Below are positions 14,295 to 16,234 of a stretch of 16,234 nucleotides of DNA, in pieces. Within the stretch, counting starts at the first letter, position 1; every line of letters begins with the position of its first letter. A program made the position numbers and the translations under genes. The notes beneath the pieces are model-generated. The model searched no databases and was not told the DNA's origin. It saw nothing but the letters and a program-made list of their open reading frames with translations. Origin of the DNA: Deltaproteobacteria bacterium UBA4427 (GTDB lineage Bacteria; Myxococcota_A; UBA9160; UBA4427); the NCBI GenBank assembly GCA_002390675.1, contig DGPZ01000181.1:517-16750 (forward strand), given 5' to 3'.

Positions 14295-14943
14295 TTTGGA
14301 ATGGACGGGCACCATCGAATCCGCGTCGCTTCGACGTGCACTGCGCGGCGCTTTGCGCCGACAAGCTCCAGAGCTCCGGCTCATTGCGGAGGACTTCTTA
14401 GCCGAAGAGAGTCCGCTGGATCTCCTCGCCGTCGGCACCGACGGTGAACTCGTGAGCGTGCGAATCTCGTTGAACAGCGATCCGGCGAGCGCGGCGCTGC
14501 TCTTCACACGTGGGCTCGCAGACCTGAGGTGGCTTCGCCTTCGACATCAGGATCTGCTGAAGCTGGCGCCGGGCCTCGGACTCGAAGTTGGAGCCGAGCC
14601 TCGCAGCATCATACTCTGCCCTGAATTCGGGCAGGAATTGCGAAGAGCGGCCGAGAACCTGCCGGACCCAGCCGTTCGCTTACTCACTTTCCGGAGCCTC
14701 CGGCAACAGGGTCAGCTGATGCTGCTCCTCGAGCCTCAAAAGCCGGCGCTCACCGGCGCGCGTGCGACTGAAGAAACTCCTGCCACGGCTCCTCTCGACA
14801 GCGCCCCAGTCGTAGTTCAGCCTATCTCAGCCCCAGCTCTGCAATCGGCCTCACACCCAAGCTCTTCGACGTTCCGAACCGGGCTTCGCAGCGAAGATCT
14901 TCGGCTGGAACCCCTCCCTCGCGAGTCGCATCGCAAGGCATAG
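14287..14943 (+). CDS. PD-(D/E)XK-nuclease-like protein with degenerate active site
   Basis: A protein of 218 aa. Residues 10-150 recall a group of restriction-endonuclease-fold proteins: PLDLLAV (43-49), then strand ELVSVRIS (54-61), a helix-rich middle (LLFTRGLADLRWLRLRHQDLLKL), PRSIILCPEF (105-114), and RLLTFRSLRQQGQLMLLLEP (131-150). In active relatives the second strand reads like LVLVELK, giving the E-x-K pair. Here those positions are Arg59 and Ser61, while Asp45 is kept. Cleavage is therefore unlikely and a binding role more plausible. Residues 151-218 are a Pro/Ala/Ser-rich tail. TTG 14287 lies 8 nt after AAGGAG and overlaps the upstream stop by 8 bp, so the two proteins are probably translationally coupled. 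GTG 14281 is a less likely start. The family assignment is by eye. Confidence 0.65.
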   Translation: MADLEWTGTIESASLRRALRGALRRQAPELRLIAEDFLAEESPLDLLAVGTDGELVSVRISLNSDPASAALLFTRGLADLRWLRLRHQDLLKLAPGLGLEVGAEPRSIILCPEFGQELRRAAENLPDPAVRLLTFRSLRQQGQLMLLLEPQKPALTGARATEETPATAPLDSAPVVVQPISAPALQSASHPSSSTFRTGLRSEDLRLEPLPRESHRKA

Positions 14944-15390
14944 TCCGCCGCAAGCAGGCACCTTTCCCGCGGCTTTCGCTGCCACTAAATCTGGCAGGAC
15001 GTCAAAAACGGCGATATCGAGATCCCTCCGGGAATCCCGCATGAATCGCTGCCAATTTTCGCTAGCAGTGACAATTTTTGACACCTCGCCGCACCTGAGG
15101 GCAACAACCTTACAGTGGGTTTTGTCCGTTTCTCCAGTTCTATCTGAGAACTCGGAAAACCTCGTGGAAACCGAGTCGCAACGCGGCTCGCAACCACACG
15201 CAAGCATCTGCTCGCAGATGCGAATTCGTCGTTTGCTGCCGAACTGAGGGAAACCTCGCCTCTTCACCCGCAAAGTGCGGGAGTAAGGAAAAGAACCGGC
15301 AGGAAGCCAAACAGAAAATCGGAATCATTGCCTGGTGAGGGCCTGGGGTGATTCGAGTGCGAATGAGAAATTCACCCAAAGGATTTGACT
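14944..15390. other. Non-coding, hairpin-rich region before the ECF sigma gene
   Basis: About 450 bp without a credible gene on either strand. It has a lone perfect -35-like TTGACA (15078-15083) with no good -10 at normal spacing. Four small perfect hairpins follow: GTTCT/AGAAC (15137-15151), GCATCTG-CTCG-CAGATGC (15204-15221), GAGG-GAAA-CCTC (15246-15257) and CCCGC/GCGGG (15267-15281). A fifth, larger stem sits at the sigma-factor ribosome-binding site (separate entry). This could be a long structured 5' leader or an independent small RNA. I match it to no known RNA family. Confidence 0.4.
15346..15383 (+). promoter_or_regulatory. Stem-loop abutting the SD of the ECF sigma gene
   Basis: GGGTGA (15346-15351) pairs with TCACCC (15372-15377), with extra pairing inside (TTCG-AGTG-CGAA). 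The Shine-Dalgarno AAAGGA (15378-15383) begins at the next base, 7 nt before TTG 15391. A stem directly next to the SD is well placed to influence ribosome access. Regulation is inferred from position only. Confidence 0.35.
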
Positions 15391-16119
15391 TTGCCCCCCA
15401 GCGCCAGCGGTATTAGGACAAACAGCAGCACAGCTTCGGATTGCGATTCTAAGAATCGGGATGCGGGTACGCTCGTTGACTCGTCGACGCTTCAAACTTC
15501 AGGGCCAGAAGCCTCTAATCCCTTATCACTGTCACCGCAGGCCCAGCGTTCGTCCTCAGCCCCTGCGACCGGCAATTCCGACGAAGCACTGGTTGACCGC
15601 CTACGAACCGGTGACCGCGAAGCCTTCGACGACATCTATGAGCGCTACTTCAAGCGCGTCTACAGCTTCCTCCACAAGCGACTTGGCAATCGCGCGGACA
15701 CTGAAGAGACGACTCAGGAGGTGTTCGCCAACATCTTCTCGTCGATCGATTCTTTCCGTGGAGACGCGCCCTTCGCCGCATGGATATTCGGCCTCACCCG
15801 CCGGACCCTCTCCGCCCGTTTCCGGCGCAAGCGCCACCCCACCGTTCCTCTCTTCGAGGAAGACGAAGACAGCTCCTTCACGTCGCTCACTGCAGGCGGC
15901 CAGGCCGAGGCCAGTCCGCTCGAGAACTACGAATTCTCCGAGTGCACGGACCGACTAGACCACGTGCTTGAGCATGAGCTCAGTCCCGTCCAGAGACGCC
16001 TTTTCGAAATGCATCACCTCGAATCGCTGCCTATCGCAGAGATCGCGAAGACTTTGGGTAAGTCAGAGGATTCGGTGAAATCCGGTCTCTATCGGACTCG
16101 TAAGCTTCTGATGCCCTGA
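15391..16119 (+). CDS. ECF-type RNA polymerase sigma factor
   Basis: A 242-aa protein. An N-terminal Ser/Thr-rich extension of about 60 residues precedes sigma region 2 (EALVDRLRTGDREAFDDIYERYFKRVYSFL, then DTEETTQEVFANIFSSIDSFRG, then FAAWIFGLTRRTLSARFRRKR). An acidic linker (EEDEDSS) leads to region 4 (LSPVQRRLFEMHHLESLPIAEIAKTLGKSEDSVKSGLYRTRKLL), the helix-turn-helix reading the -35 box. No region 1 or 3 is present, as in ECF factors. Only TTG starts are available before region 2; TTG 15391 has AAAGGA 7 nt upstream, while TTG 15385 is too close. The long N-terminal arm is atypical, and translation could in principle start later. An anti-sigma gene is expected next; a partial ORF does start 28 bp downstream. 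Confidence 0.9.
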   Translation: MPPSASGIRTNSSTASDCDSKNRDAGTLVDSSTLQTSGPEASNPLSLSPQAQRSSSAPATGNSDEALVDRLRTGDREAFDDIYERYFKRVYSFLHKRLGNRADTEETTQEVFANIFSSIDSFRGDAPFAAWIFGLTRRTLSARFRRKRHPTVPLFEEDEDSSFTSLTAGGQAEASPLENYEFSECTDRLDHVLEHELSPVQRRLFEMHHLESLPIAEIAKTLGKSEDSVKSGLYRTRKLLMP

Positions 16120-16146
16120 AGCGAATCGTGCGGACTGCTACGGTCC

Positions 16147-16234
16147 ATGGCGATGACGACTTCCGAATCACTCCTTCACCGCCCTCACGACGAAGCGCCC
16201 GCACGCGCGTCGCTGCGTGCCGGCGCTTCTGATC
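16147..16234 (+). CDS. Partial gene start after the sigma factor (possible anti-sigma factor)
   Basis: An open frame from ATG 16147 (or 16153) runs off the window: MAMTTSESLLHRPHDEAPAR and on. Only about 29 residues are visible and none is diagnostic; no clear SD precedes it. The position directly behind an ECF sigma gene is where anti-sigma genes usually lie, and competing frames contain stops. The identity is a guess from context. Confidence 0.35.
   Translation, partial: MAMTTSESLLHRPHDEAPARASLRAGASD

Noticed and set aside
15292..15318. A possible 4.5S SRP RNA core (ACCGGCAGGAAGCC)
   Set aside because: Only a loose likeness to the conserved tetraloop region; the flanks do not pair into the long SRP hairpin.
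1..16234. CRISPR arrays, insertion sequences, integrases and attachment sites
   Set aside because: No spaced direct repeats, transposase motifs or terminal inverted repeats with target duplications were seen on either strand.

Overview
This window is GC-rich, densely coding bacterial chromosome. It holds thirteen complete protein genes and one cut off at the right edge. I see no rRNA, tRNA, insertion sequence, phage gene or CRISPR array. The gene mix suggests a Myxococcota, Binatota or other 'deltaproteobacterial' lineage: an MFE-2-type SDR, a free-standing biotinyl carrier, a Gly/Met-rich Ffh, a 2-phosphoglycerate-kinase-like protein with ATP-cones, and a MerR next to an orphan ParA. This placement is inferred from content only. 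GTG and TTG starts are common (carrier protein, ffh, the two genes after parA, the sigma factor).

Left part (1-2520, all minus strand): an SDR dehydrogenase of the 3-hydroxyacyl-CoA type, closed by a perfect 10-bp hairpin at the window edge; about 500 bp without a recognisable gene; then a biotinyl carrier and a GNAT acetyltransferase, probably co-transcribed. Middle (2521-6847, plus strand): ffh, divergent from the carrier gene, then a secreted MltD-like lytic transglycosylase with several LysM modules. Centre (6902-11034, minus strand): a run reading 2PGK-like kinase with two ATP-cones, trmB, rlmN, and a PPP-family phosphatase. trmB and rlmN overlap by 8 bp. This looks like housekeeping RNA modification joined to phosphate metabolism or signalling.

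Right part (11171-16234, plus strand) is the unusual region. A sigma70-like promoter and structured leader precede a MerR-type regulator. Next come an orphan ParA ATPase fused at its C-terminus to an AMPK-beta/CBM48-type glycogen-binding domain, a MinD/FlhG-like protein whose Walker A motif is gone, and a protein with a PD-(D/E)XK-nuclease-like core whose E-x-K pair is replaced. The last two overlap by 8 bp. After about 450 bp of hairpin-rich non-coding DNA come an ECF sigma factor and the start of another gene. No ParB is visible. My hypothesis is that the ParA moves or positions a polyglucan cargo on the nucleoid directly through its sugar-binding domain, with the pseudo-MinD and pseudo-nuclease as non-catalytic partners. 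This is inference from sequence alone.
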